Positions 6,435 through 11,168 of a stretch of DNA of 11,168 bases are shown here, one piece after another (position 1 is the stretch's first letter; each line of letters starts with the position of its first letter). The DNA is from an uncultured Corynebacterium sp. Lineage in GTDB: Bacteria; Actinomycetota; Actinomycetes; Mycobacteriales; Mycobacteriaceae. Made by a program: the position numbers and the translations under genes. The notes beneath the pieces were generated by a model. The model saw only the letters and a program-made list of their open reading frames with translations, did no database searches and was not told the origin of the DNA. The stretch spans positions 1 to 11,168 of the forward strand of contig CAMILJ010000056.1 in the NCBI GenBank assembly GCA_946222625.1, in the 5' to 3' direction.

Positions 6435-6770
6435 ATGAAAGCGCACAACGAAACGTCCGCAGTCGTGGCGATGAGTTCGCCCATGGCCACCCCGGAGCTG
6501 GATGAGGCGATTGACGTCGACGTCGCCACGAGCGAAAACCTGCCGTGGATGTGCATTGTCTGGGATGACCCAGTCAACCTAATGAGCTACGTTTCCTACG
6601 TGTTCCAGACCGTTTTGGGTTATGACAAGAAGCGAGCTAACGAGCTGATGATGCAAGTCCATACCGAAGGCAAAGCGGCAGTCTCCTCCGGCGAACGCGA
6701 CAAGGTTGAAGCTGACGTGAAGAAACTGCAGGTCGCCGGCCTGTGGGCCACGATGCAGCAGGCAGGATAA
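6435..6770 (+). CDS. clpS: ATP-dependent Clp protease adaptor ClpS
   Basis: ClpS binds the N-domain of a Clp ATPase and delivers proteins with N-degrons to the ClpP protease in the cytoplasm. The 111-aa product has a flexible, acidic N-terminal tail of about 36 residues and a ClpS core from about 37: PWMCIVWDDPVNLMSYVSYVFQ, then MMQVHTEGKA with His76 (the substrate-pocket histidine), and the actinobacterial ending GLWATMQQAG. Compared with E. coli NDD, the first pocket Asn is Asp44 here, followed by the conserved Asp45. ATG 6435 was chosen because of the -10 box 7 nt upstream; an in-frame ATG at codon 13 (6471) could also start the protein, and the N-terminal tail is poorly conserved, so the start is not certain. 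It is followed after 4 bp by the DUF2017 gene, an arrangement shared with mycobacteria. Confidence 0.95.
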   Translation: MKAHNETSAVVAMSSPMATPELDEAIDVDVATSENLPWMCIVWDDPVNLMSYVSYVFQTVLGYDKKRANELMMQVHTEGKAAVSSGERDKVEADVKKLQVAGLWATMQQAG

Positions 6771-6774
6771 GAGT

Positions 6775-7311
6775 ATGCAGACGTGGAAGAAGAAAAAATC
6801 CTTCATGCGTGGTGCGAAGTACACCACCGTATTCGAGCCCATGGAGCGTGAAGTCCTCGGTGATCTCACCGCAACGGTCTCCGAGGCCATCATCGCCCGC
6901 GCGCAGTCAGCGCCGAAGGATGAATTGGCGGACATGCTCGACATGCCCACGGGACACACCGAAGCACCGGAGGATCCGTCACTGGCCCGTCTCTTTCCAG
7001 ACTTCCAGAAGCCAGGGGATGAGGAGTTCGATGGTGATAATTCGCTGCTGCGCTCGCTGCACGAGAATGACATCGCGCGCGCCAAGCTGGAGAATCTCCA
7101 GGTGATTAACACCGCCCTCGGCCCCACCGGCGGGGTAGAGGTGACTATCAGCGAGGACGAGGCACATGCTTTCCTCGCTGGGCTTAATGACCTTCGCCTC
7201 TTTATTGCTGCCGGGGACGTGCCGCAGGATACCCCCGGGGCCGACCGCGATACGCTCGTGGAATGGCTGGCATTCTGCCAGGATTCGTTGCTCAACGTCA
7301 TCATGGACTAG
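6775..7311 (+). CDS. DUF2017 family protein
   Basis: This 178-aa protein matches the actinobacterial DUF2017 family, encoded directly after clpS in many members of the phylum (Rv1332 in M. tuberculosis). It begins with a basic stretch (MQTWKKKKSFMRGAKY), followed by FEPMEREVLGDLTATVSEAI, an acidic middle containing LARLFPDF, and a helical C-terminal half with LLRSLHENDIARAKLENL and a final FLAGLNDLRLFIA...LVEWLAFCQDSLLNVIMD. No membrane segment, signal peptide or catalytic motif is visible, so it is probably a soluble helical cytoplasmic protein. Function is unknown; the steady pairing with clpS suggests a role linked to Clp proteolysis, which is inference. The ATG is 4 nt after the clpS stop, so the two genes are almost certainly co-transcribed and translationally linked. 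Confidence 0.88.
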   Translation: MQTWKKKKSFMRGAKYTTVFEPMEREVLGDLTATVSEAIIARAQSAPKDELADMLDMPTGHTEAPEDPSLARLFPDFQKPGDEEFDGDNSLLRSLHENDIARAKLENLQVINTALGPTGGVEVTISEDEAHAFLAGLNDLRLFIAAGDVPQDTPGADRDTLVEWLAFCQDSLLNVIMD

Positions 7312-7356
7312 CAGACGCACAGGCCGGGATTGGAGGCGTAGTCCTTGCTTCGCGCT

Positions 7357-7365
7357 TGCTAAAGT
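7357..7365 (+). promoter_or_regulatory. Extended -10 element before the rhomboid gene
   Basis: TGC-TAAAGT combines a TG extension with a TANANT hexamer. Transcription would begin near 7372, leaving a leader of about 4 nt; in that case the GGAGG at 7367-7371 would lie outside the mRNA and serve only transcripts coming from clpS. No -35 is evident. Confidence 0.45.
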
Positions 7366-7366
7366 T

Positions 7367-7371
7367 GGAGG
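7367..7371 (+). promoter_or_regulatory. Ribosome binding site of the rhomboid gene
   Basis: GGAGG lies 4 nt before ATG 7376 and fixes the start of the rhomboid reading frame, which is open about 210 bp further upstream into the DUF2017 gene. Confidence 0.65.
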
Positions 7372-7375
7372 CATT

Positions 7376-8098
7376 ATGACCACGAGTGGACCCTTTGGCC
7401 AGCAGCATTCGCATGAGCCCAACCCTTTCCAACCCCGCCCGGCAGGACCGAGAGCGGGGCAACGGCCTGTTCTCAACACGGGGGACTCGAAGAACTACAC
7501 CCGGACCGGCCGTTTGAAAACGGCTGCGTCTCTAACGGTGGGCTTCCTGGCCGTCGAGTGGATCATTCACATCATTAACTTCCTGTTCTTTGGAAGCGAG
7601 CTGGGGCAGTACGGCATTCACCCGTTGGATTTCAACGGTATCTGGGGGATCTTCACCGCGCCGCTGCTCCACGCAAACTTTGAGCACCTCATCGGTAACT
7701 CGCTGCCGGGTGCGATCTTTTGTTTCCTGATCGGCCTATCCGGCCGTAAGGCGTGGTGGGAGGTCACCATCATCGTGGTGCTCATCGCTGGTGTCGGCAC
7801 CTGGCTGCTGGGCGGGCCGGGAACCTCGCATATTGGCGCCTCGGGCGTGGTGTATGGCTGGTTGGCCTACCTCATCGTGCGGGGTATTTTTAACCGCTCG
7901 TTGAGCCAGTTCCTCGTTGGCGTGGGCCTTGGTTTTGCCTACTCCGGCCTCATCTGGGGCGTGCTGCCCCTCTATGAGGGAGTGAGCTGGCAGGGCCACC
8001 TTTTCGGTGCCATTGGCGGCATCGTCGCGGGCATGGTGATCACCTCTGACGACCCGATGAAAAAGGTTAAGCCTGCGCCTCGGGGAGTGATGAACTAA
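7376..8098 (+). CDS. Rhomboid family intramembrane serine protease
   Basis: Rhomboid proteases cleave transmembrane segments of membrane proteins inside the bilayer. The 240-aa product has a Gly/Pro-rich cytoplasmic N-terminus (about 1-45), then about six hydrophobic segments. Diagnostic residues are present: HANFEHLIGN (His99, His104, Asn108) for the oxyanion region, GASG with catalytic Ser156 preceding a glycine-rich helix, and His208 in SWQGHLFGAIGG for the catalytic dyad. An active enzyme is therefore expected. The protein ends in a short basic cytoplasmic tail. The gene corresponds by position to Rv1337 upstream of murI. Its TAA overlaps the murI ATG by one base (TAATG), implying coupling. 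Upstream, M. tuberculosis has a peptidase-mec-cysO-cysM group between DUF2017 and this gene; here only 64 bp intervene. Substrates are unknown. Confidence 0.93.
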   Translation: MTTSGPFGQQHSHEPNPFQPRPAGPRAGQRPVLNTGDSKNYTRTGRLKTAASLTVGFLAVEWIIHIINFLFFGSELGQYGIHPLDFNGIWGIFTAPLLHANFEHLIGNSLPGAIFCFLIGLSGRKAWWEVTIIVVLIAGVGTWLLGGPGTSHIGASGVVYGWLAYLIVRGIFNRSLSQFLVGVGLGFAYSGLIWGVLPLYEGVSWQGHLFGAIGGIVAGMVITSDDPMKKVKPAPRGVMN

Positions 8099-8874
8099 TG
8101 CCTGATGCAACCTCTCCCATTGGGATTTTTGATTCAGGTGTAGGCGGACTAACCGTTGCGCGCACAATCATTGAGCAGCTTCCCGACGAATCCATCGTCT
8201 ACATCGGTGATACCGCCCATGCCCCTTACGGCCCGCGGCCCATTGCCCAAGTACGTGAGCTGTCCACCGCGATTGCTGATGAACTCGTGGAGCGTGGTTG
8301 CAAGATGCTGGTGATTGCGTGCAATACCGCCACCGCAGCCTTCCTCCACGATGCCCGCGAGCGCTACGACATTCCAGTCGTCGAGGTGATTCGCCCGGCT
8401 GTGCGCCGCGCCATCGCCACCACCCGCAACGGCAAGATCGGCGTGATCGGCACGGAGGGCACCATTAATTCAGGTGCGTACCAAGATCTTTTTGCCGTCA
8501 ACCCGAACGTCGAGTGCGAGGCAGTCGCCTGCCCGGACTTTGTGAACTTTGTCGAGCGCGGCATTACCGCTGGGCGCCAGATCCTCGGTGTGGCGGAGGG
8601 CTACCTCGCGCCGCTGCAATCGGCGGGGGTGGATACGCTCGTCCTCGGCTGCACGCACTACCCGCTGCTCACAGGCGTCATCCAGCTCGCTATCGGTGAC
8701 AACGTCACCTTGGTGTCTTCCGCCGAGGAGACCGCGAAGGACGTTTTGCGCATCCTTACCAACACGGACATGCTGGCGCCGGTGGGGCAGGTACCAACCC
8801 GCAGTTTTGAGTGCACTGGTGACCACGCGGCGTTCGAGCGTTTAGCCACACGATTCCTGGGCCCCAAGATTTAG
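8098..8874 (+). CDS. murI: Glutamate racemase
   Basis: MurI interconverts L- and D-glutamate to supply D-Glu for peptidoglycan, in the cytoplasm without a cofactor. The 258-aa protein has all landmarks: GIFDSGVGGLTV (9-20) with Asp12 and Ser13, GDTAHAPYG (37-45), the first catalytic cysteine Cys75 in ACNTATA, and the second, Cys185, in GCTHYPLL with His187. The length is normal for the family. The ATG shares one base with the stop of the rhomboid gene, so it is probably translated by re-initiation; a weak purine-rich stretch (GGGGAG) lies about 10 nt upstream. The same rhomboid-murI pair exists in mycobacteria. A 67-bp gap with its own -10-like box separates it from the next gene. Confidence 0.97.
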   Translation: MPDATSPIGIFDSGVGGLTVARTIIEQLPDESIVYIGDTAHAPYGPRPIAQVRELSTAIADELVERGCKMLVIACNTATAAFLHDARERYDIPVVEVIRPAVRRAIATTRNGKIGVIGTEGTINSGAYQDLFAVNPNVECEAVACPDFVNFVERGITAGRQILGVAEGYLAPLQSAGVDTLVLGCTHYPLLTGVIQLAIGDNVTLVSSAEETAKDVLRILTNTDMLAPVGQVPTRSFECTGDHAAFERLATRFLGPKI

Positions 8875-8886
8875 CACCGGCAACGA

Positions 8887-8894
8887 TGTACAAT
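8887..8894 (+). promoter_or_regulatory. -10 element before the MBL-fold hydrolase gene
   Basis: TG-TACAAT is a good TANANT hexamer with an adjoining TG. It predicts a start near 8901 and a leader of about 40 nt. A second, weaker box, AACTAT (8929-8934), lies exactly 7 nt before ATG 8942 and could drive a leaderless transcript. Which one is used cannot be settled from sequence. Confidence 0.45.
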
Positions 8895-8941
8895 CGACCC
8901 AAATCTCGCATCCCCCATTGTTTCGTGGAACTATTGAACGC

Positions 8942-9709
8942 ATGAAGCTGACCATCCTAGGCTGTTCCGGGTCGGTGCCCACTGTGGGTAATCCGGCCTC
9001 TGGCTACCTCCTGTCATTTCCCTCGGCTCCGTCCATCATCATGGACCTCGGTCCGGGTACGCTTGCTCGCCTGCAGGAACTCCAGGATCCTTGCGATGCT
9101 CACGTGGCATTAACGCATCTCCACGCTGACCACTGCCTAGACTTCCCGTCGCTAATGGTCTGGCGCCGCTTTCACCCCACGGCCCCGGCAGCTTCCCGCA
9201 ATTTTTGCCTCGGCCCGGCGGTCACTGAGACTCACCTGGGACGGTTGTCATCGGATGCTCCGGATGGGGTGGATGATATGAGTGATTCCTTTGCGTTTAG
9301 TCCCTGGGTGGACCGTGAACGCCAGCTTGTCGACGATGTCTACATCACTCCTTTCCGCACCGTGCACCCGGTAGAAACGTATGCACTGCGGGTTGAGCAC
9401 ACGAAGACCGGCGCAACTGTGTGTTATTCGGCGGATTCCGCTTATACGCCTGCGCTCGTTGAGGCGGCACAGGGCGTGGATGCTTTCCTCTGCGAGGCTG
9501 CATGGGGCGAGACTTCGGAGGATAAGGCTCCAGACATGCACATGTCGGGAGCAGAAGCTGGGCGCCTAGCGCGTGAGGCAGGGGTAAAGAAGCTCGTGCT
9601 TGTTCACCTACAGCCGTGGGGCGATGTCGCCGCAACATATGCCGCCGCTGCCCGCGAGTTCGACGGAGAGATCGTCGTCGGCGCCGCTGGGATGGAGCTC
9701 GAGTTCTAG
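8942..9709 (+). CDS. Metallo-beta-lactamase-fold hydrolase, Rv1339-like (probable cAMP phosphodiesterase)
   Basis: The 255-aa protein has a metallo-beta-lactamase fold: it opens with MKLTILGCSGSVPTVGNPASGYLL, has the metal motif HLHADH (59-64), His142 in FRTVHPVETYALR, Asp165 in YSADSAY, and His222 in LVHLQPW. DMHMSGAEAG (His200) is also typical of this group. Sequence and position between murI and rph match my memory of Rv1339, reported as an atypical class II cAMP phosphodiesterase in mycobacteria; many databases call such proteins only MBL-fold hydrolases. All metal ligands appear intact, so it should be active on a phosphodiester. The substrate here is inferred. ATG 8942 was chosen over the in-frame TTG 8918 because the fold begins immediately after it. 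The stop is 22 bp before rph, so it is likely co-transcribed with rph and rdgB. Confidence 0.88.
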   Translation: MKLTILGCSGSVPTVGNPASGYLLSFPSAPSIIMDLGPGTLARLQELQDPCDAHVALTHLHADHCLDFPSLMVWRRFHPTAPAASRNFCLGPAVTETHLGRLSSDAPDGVDDMSDSFAFSPWVDRERQLVDDVYITPFRTVHPVETYALRVEHTKTGATVCYSADSAYTPALVEAAQGVDAFLCEAAWGETSEDKAPDMHMSGAEAGRLAREAGVKKLVLVHLQPWGDVAATYAAAAREFDGEIVVGAAGMELEF

Positions 9710-9718
9710 CACGCGCGG

Positions 9719-9724
9719 TAGGGT
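9719..9724 (+). promoter_or_regulatory. -10-like element of rph, leaderless geometry
   Basis: TAGGGT is followed by AGTGGGC (7 nt) and ATG 9732, within the 22-bp gap after the MBL gene. It fits TANNNT but is GC-rich. GTAGTGGG near the ATG is not a good Shine-Dalgarno. Support is mainly the identical spacing seen at other genes of this window. Confidence 0.4.
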
Positions 9725-9731
9725 AGTGGGC

Positions 9732-10460
9732 ATGACTGATTTCACTCGTGCTGATGGTCGCGCGCTCGACCAACTCCGTAGCGTTCGCATTACCCGCAAT
9801 TTCACCACCAACCCGGCTGGGTCGGTGCTGGTGGAGTTTGGCAACACCCGAGTCATGTGTACGGCTTCCGTTGAATTTGGAGTGCCACGTTTTAAGAAGG
9901 ACTCCGGCGAGGGCTGGCTGACTGCTGAGTACGCCATGCTGCCCTCTGCAACCCACGAGCGCATGCCGCGCGAGTCCATGAAGGGCAAGGTCAAGGGCCG
10001 CACCCACGAGATTTCCCGTCTGGTGGGCCGCAGCCTGCGCGCAGCGGTGGACCTGTCTGAGCTGGGGGAGAACACCATTCAGCTGGATTGCGACGTGCTG
10101 CAGGCCGACGGTGGCACCCGCACAGCGTCGATTACCGGCGCGTATGTGGCGCTCGCTGATGCGATTGCTTACCTCAAGGAGGAAGGCGTCGTGCCGGGCG
10201 AGCCGCTCTTGGATCCCATTGCTGCCGTCTCCGTGGGCATCATCGATGGGCACGTGTGCCTGGACCTGCCCTATGAGGAAGACTCCCGCGCGGAGGTTGA
10301 CCTCAACGTGGTAATGCAGGAGGGCGGAGACTTCGTCGAGATTCAGGGCACCGGCGAGCATGGTTTGTTCGGCCGCGCGGAACTCAACGACATGTTGGAC
10401 GTGGCCCAGGCAGGTTGCGCACAGCTTATCGACGCTCAAAAGGCGGCCCTCGGATGGTAA
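9732..10460 (+). CDS. rph: Ribonuclease PH
   Basis: RNase PH is a phosphorolytic 3'-5' exoribonuclease that trims tRNA precursors and structured RNA in the cytoplasm as a hexamer. The 242-aa protein carries GWLTAEYAMLPSAT (61-74), GRTHEISRLVGRSLRA (89-104), DCDVLQADGGTRTASITGAYVAL (119-141) with the catalytic acids of the phosphate-dependent exonuclease fold, and EIQGTGEHGLF near the C-terminus. Length is normal and no frameshift of the E. coli K-12 rph-1 kind is seen. ATG 9732 gives the usual N-terminus (FTRADGRALDQLR); the frame is open further upstream but overlaps the previous gene. The stop overlaps the rdgB start by 7 bp (ATGGTAA), so the two are coupled, as in mycobacteria. Confidence 0.97.
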   Translation: MTDFTRADGRALDQLRSVRITRNFTTNPAGSVLVEFGNTRVMCTASVEFGVPRFKKDSGEGWLTAEYAMLPSATHERMPRESMKGKVKGRTHEISRLVGRSLRAAVDLSELGENTIQLDCDVLQADGGTRTASITGAYVALADAIAYLKEEGVVPGEPLLDPIAAVSVGIIDGHVCLDLPYEEDSRAEVDLNVVMQEGGDFVEIQGTGEHGLFGRAELNDMLDVAQAGCAQLIDAQKAALGW

Positions 10461-11065
10461 AGCTCCTCGTTGCTTCGAATAACGCCAAGAAGCTCAAGGA
10501 GCTAGAGAAGATCCTCGCCGACGCCGGCATCGCGGGCATCGAGCTGCTCCCACTGTCCGCGGTGGAGGCCTACCCGGAGCCCGTGGAGGATGGCCGCACC
10601 TTTGCCGATAACGCGCTGATTAAGGCGCGCGCCGGGGTGCAGCACACCGGCTTGGCAACGATTGCAGATGATTCAGGTCTCGCGGTAGAAGAACTCAACG
10701 GCATGCCGGGCGTGCTTTCGGCCCGCTGGTCGGGCGGACATGGCGATGATGAAGCCAATAACCGGCTGCTGCTCGGGCAGATGTCCCACGTGCCCGCGGA
10801 GCGTCGCGCAGCGGCATTCGTATCGGTCTGCGCACTGGTGACCCCGGATGGTCAGGAACACGTGGTGGAGGGCCGCTGGCCCGGTTGCTTGCTCACCGCA
10901 CCACAGGGCGAGAATGGCTTCGGCTACGATCCCCTCTTCCAGCCCGAGGGCGAATCCCGCTCCGCTGCGGAGATGTCCCCGGAGGAGAAGAACGCGGTTT
11001 CGCACCGCGGCCGCGCGCTGGCGCAGCTGCGCGAACCGTTGGCGGCCCTCGCCGGTCACGCCTAA
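10454..11065 (+). CDS. rdgB: XTP/dITP pyrophosphatase (RdgB/HAM1 family)
   Basis: This enzyme hydrolyses dITP, ITP and XTP to monophosphates, keeping deaminated purines out of DNA and RNA. The 203-aa protein shows the full family pattern: LLVASNNAKKLKEL at the N-terminus (4-17), FADNALIKARAG (50-61), ADDSGLAVEELNGMPGVLSARWSG (71-94) with the acidic metal site, GENGFGYDPLF (152-162) for base recognition, and SHRGRAL (183-189). Length is typical. ATG 10454 lies inside the rph end and gives the canonical N-terminus; the frame is open upstream, but those residues do not fit the family. Only a weak purine-rich stretch precedes the ATG, so coupling to rph is likely. It is the last recognisable gene in the window. 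Confidence 0.97.
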   Translation: MVKLLVASNNAKKLKELEKILADAGIAGIELLPLSAVEAYPEPVEDGRTFADNALIKARAGVQHTGLATIADDSGLAVEELNGMPGVLSARWSGGHGDDEANNRLLLGQMSHVPAERRAAAFVSVCALVTPDGQEHVVEGRWPGCLLTAPQGENGFGYDPLFQPEGESRSAAEMSPEEKNAVSHRGRALAQLREPLAALAGHA

Positions 11066-11133
11066 GCATCCGCCGGGCCATGACCGCAAGCCCCAGCATC
11101 AGCCAAGCTATTACCGCAAGCCCCGGCATCCGC
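11065..11133. repeat. 30-bp tandem repeat, about 2.3 copies, after rdgB
   Basis: Copy 1 (11065-11094) and copy 2 (11095-11124) agree at 25 of 30 positions. Both begin AGCATC and end ACCGCAAGCCCC. A third, partial copy (11125-11133, GGCATCCGC) matches the start of copy 1 at 8 of 9 positions. The array begins at the last base of the rdgB stop codon. A near-perfect 10-bp inverted repeat (11100-11109 with 11135-11144, one mismatch) overlaps its end. No T tract follows, so terminator function is doubtful. No convincing gene uses this stretch in any frame. Confidence 0.65.
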
Positions 11134-11168
11134 TAGCTGGGCTGGTTAAGAAGGACCAAACTAGAAGG

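Noticed and set aside
6579..7304. 241-codon minus-strand open frame opposite clpS and the DUF2017 gene
   Set aside because: It is Ser-rich and fully antisense to two conserved genes, so it is a shadow frame.
9345..10439. 364-codon minus-strand open frame opposite the MBL gene and rph
   Set aside because: Both sense genes are conserved and complete; the antisense product has low-complexity Arg/Pro/Ser runs and no family resemblance.
10893..11129. Minus-strand frame with a hydrophobic repeated GLAV stretch as a possible membrane protein
   Set aside because: A stop codon lies just upstream in the same frame, the hydrophobic part is only the tandem repeat, and the rest is antisense to rdgB.
11149..11168. 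AGAAGG sequences at the window end as a ribosome binding site of a next plus-strand gene
   Set aside because: No start codon is visible before the window ends, so nothing can be supported.
1..11168. CRISPR array, insertion sequence, prophage, tRNA or rRNA
   Set aside because: No regularly spaced repeats, transposase-like frames, flanking duplications or RNA-gene-like sequences were seen; almost all of the window is taken up by conserved housekeeping genes.

Overview
The window looks like a chromosomal segment of a Corynebacterium species, or a very close actinobacterial relative, with G+C of about 60% by eye. Three things support this: the protein sequences (ClpS, DUF2017, a two-ACT-domain SerB, a CtaD C-terminus of the actinobacterial aa3 type), the many GTG starts and apparently leaderless genes, and the gene order. 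From memory of the Mycobacterium tuberculosis map, ctaD-serB corresponds to Rv3043c-Rv3042c. The block dinG / pncB / clpS / DUF2017 / rhomboid / murI / MBL hydrolase / rph / rdgB corresponds to Rv1329c-Rv1341. The genus call is an inference; no search was run.

Layout. Positions 2-364 hold the 3' end of ctaD (cytochrome aa3 oxidase subunit I), closed by a strong hairpin at 390-430. serB (477-1661) follows and overlaps by 8 bp a gene for a Pth2-type peptidyl-tRNA hydrolase with a long N-terminal extension (1654-2379). That gene converges on dinG (2376-4337, minus), and the two stop codons share one CTAG. Upstream of dinG on the minus strand are pncB (4374-5726) and a membrane-anchored CAP-domain protein (5768-6346). 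A short divergent promoter region (6347-6434) separates this from the plus-strand series clpS (6435-6770), DUF2017 gene (6775-7311), rhomboid protease (7376-8098), murI (8098-8874), metallo-beta-lactamase-fold hydrolase like Rv1339 (8942-9709), rph (9732-10460) and rdgB (10454-11065). The last roughly 100 bp carry a short 30-bp tandem repeat and no recognisable gene.

The genes are mostly housekeeping: respiration, serine synthesis, peptidyl-tRNA recycling, DNA repair helicase, NAD salvage, N-degron adaptor for Clp proteolysis, intramembrane proteolysis, D-glutamate for peptidoglycan, a probable cyclic-nucleotide phosphodiesterase, RNA 3' processing and nucleotide-pool sanitation. They form short transcription units: serB-pth2; CAP-pncB-dinG with internal promoters; clpS-DUF2017; rhomboid-murI; MBL-rph-rdgB. 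A repeated pattern is a -10-like hexamer followed by exactly 7 nt and then the start codon (serB, dinG, pncB, clpS, rph), which suggests leaderless mRNAs.

I found no mobile element, CRISPR array, tRNA/rRNA or defence system. The less ordinary items are the CAP gene inserted between pncB and clpS with its own palindrome-covered promoter and a 12-bp internal hairpin, the extended Pth2, the Rv1339-like phosphodiesterase candidate, and the tandem repeat after rdgB.
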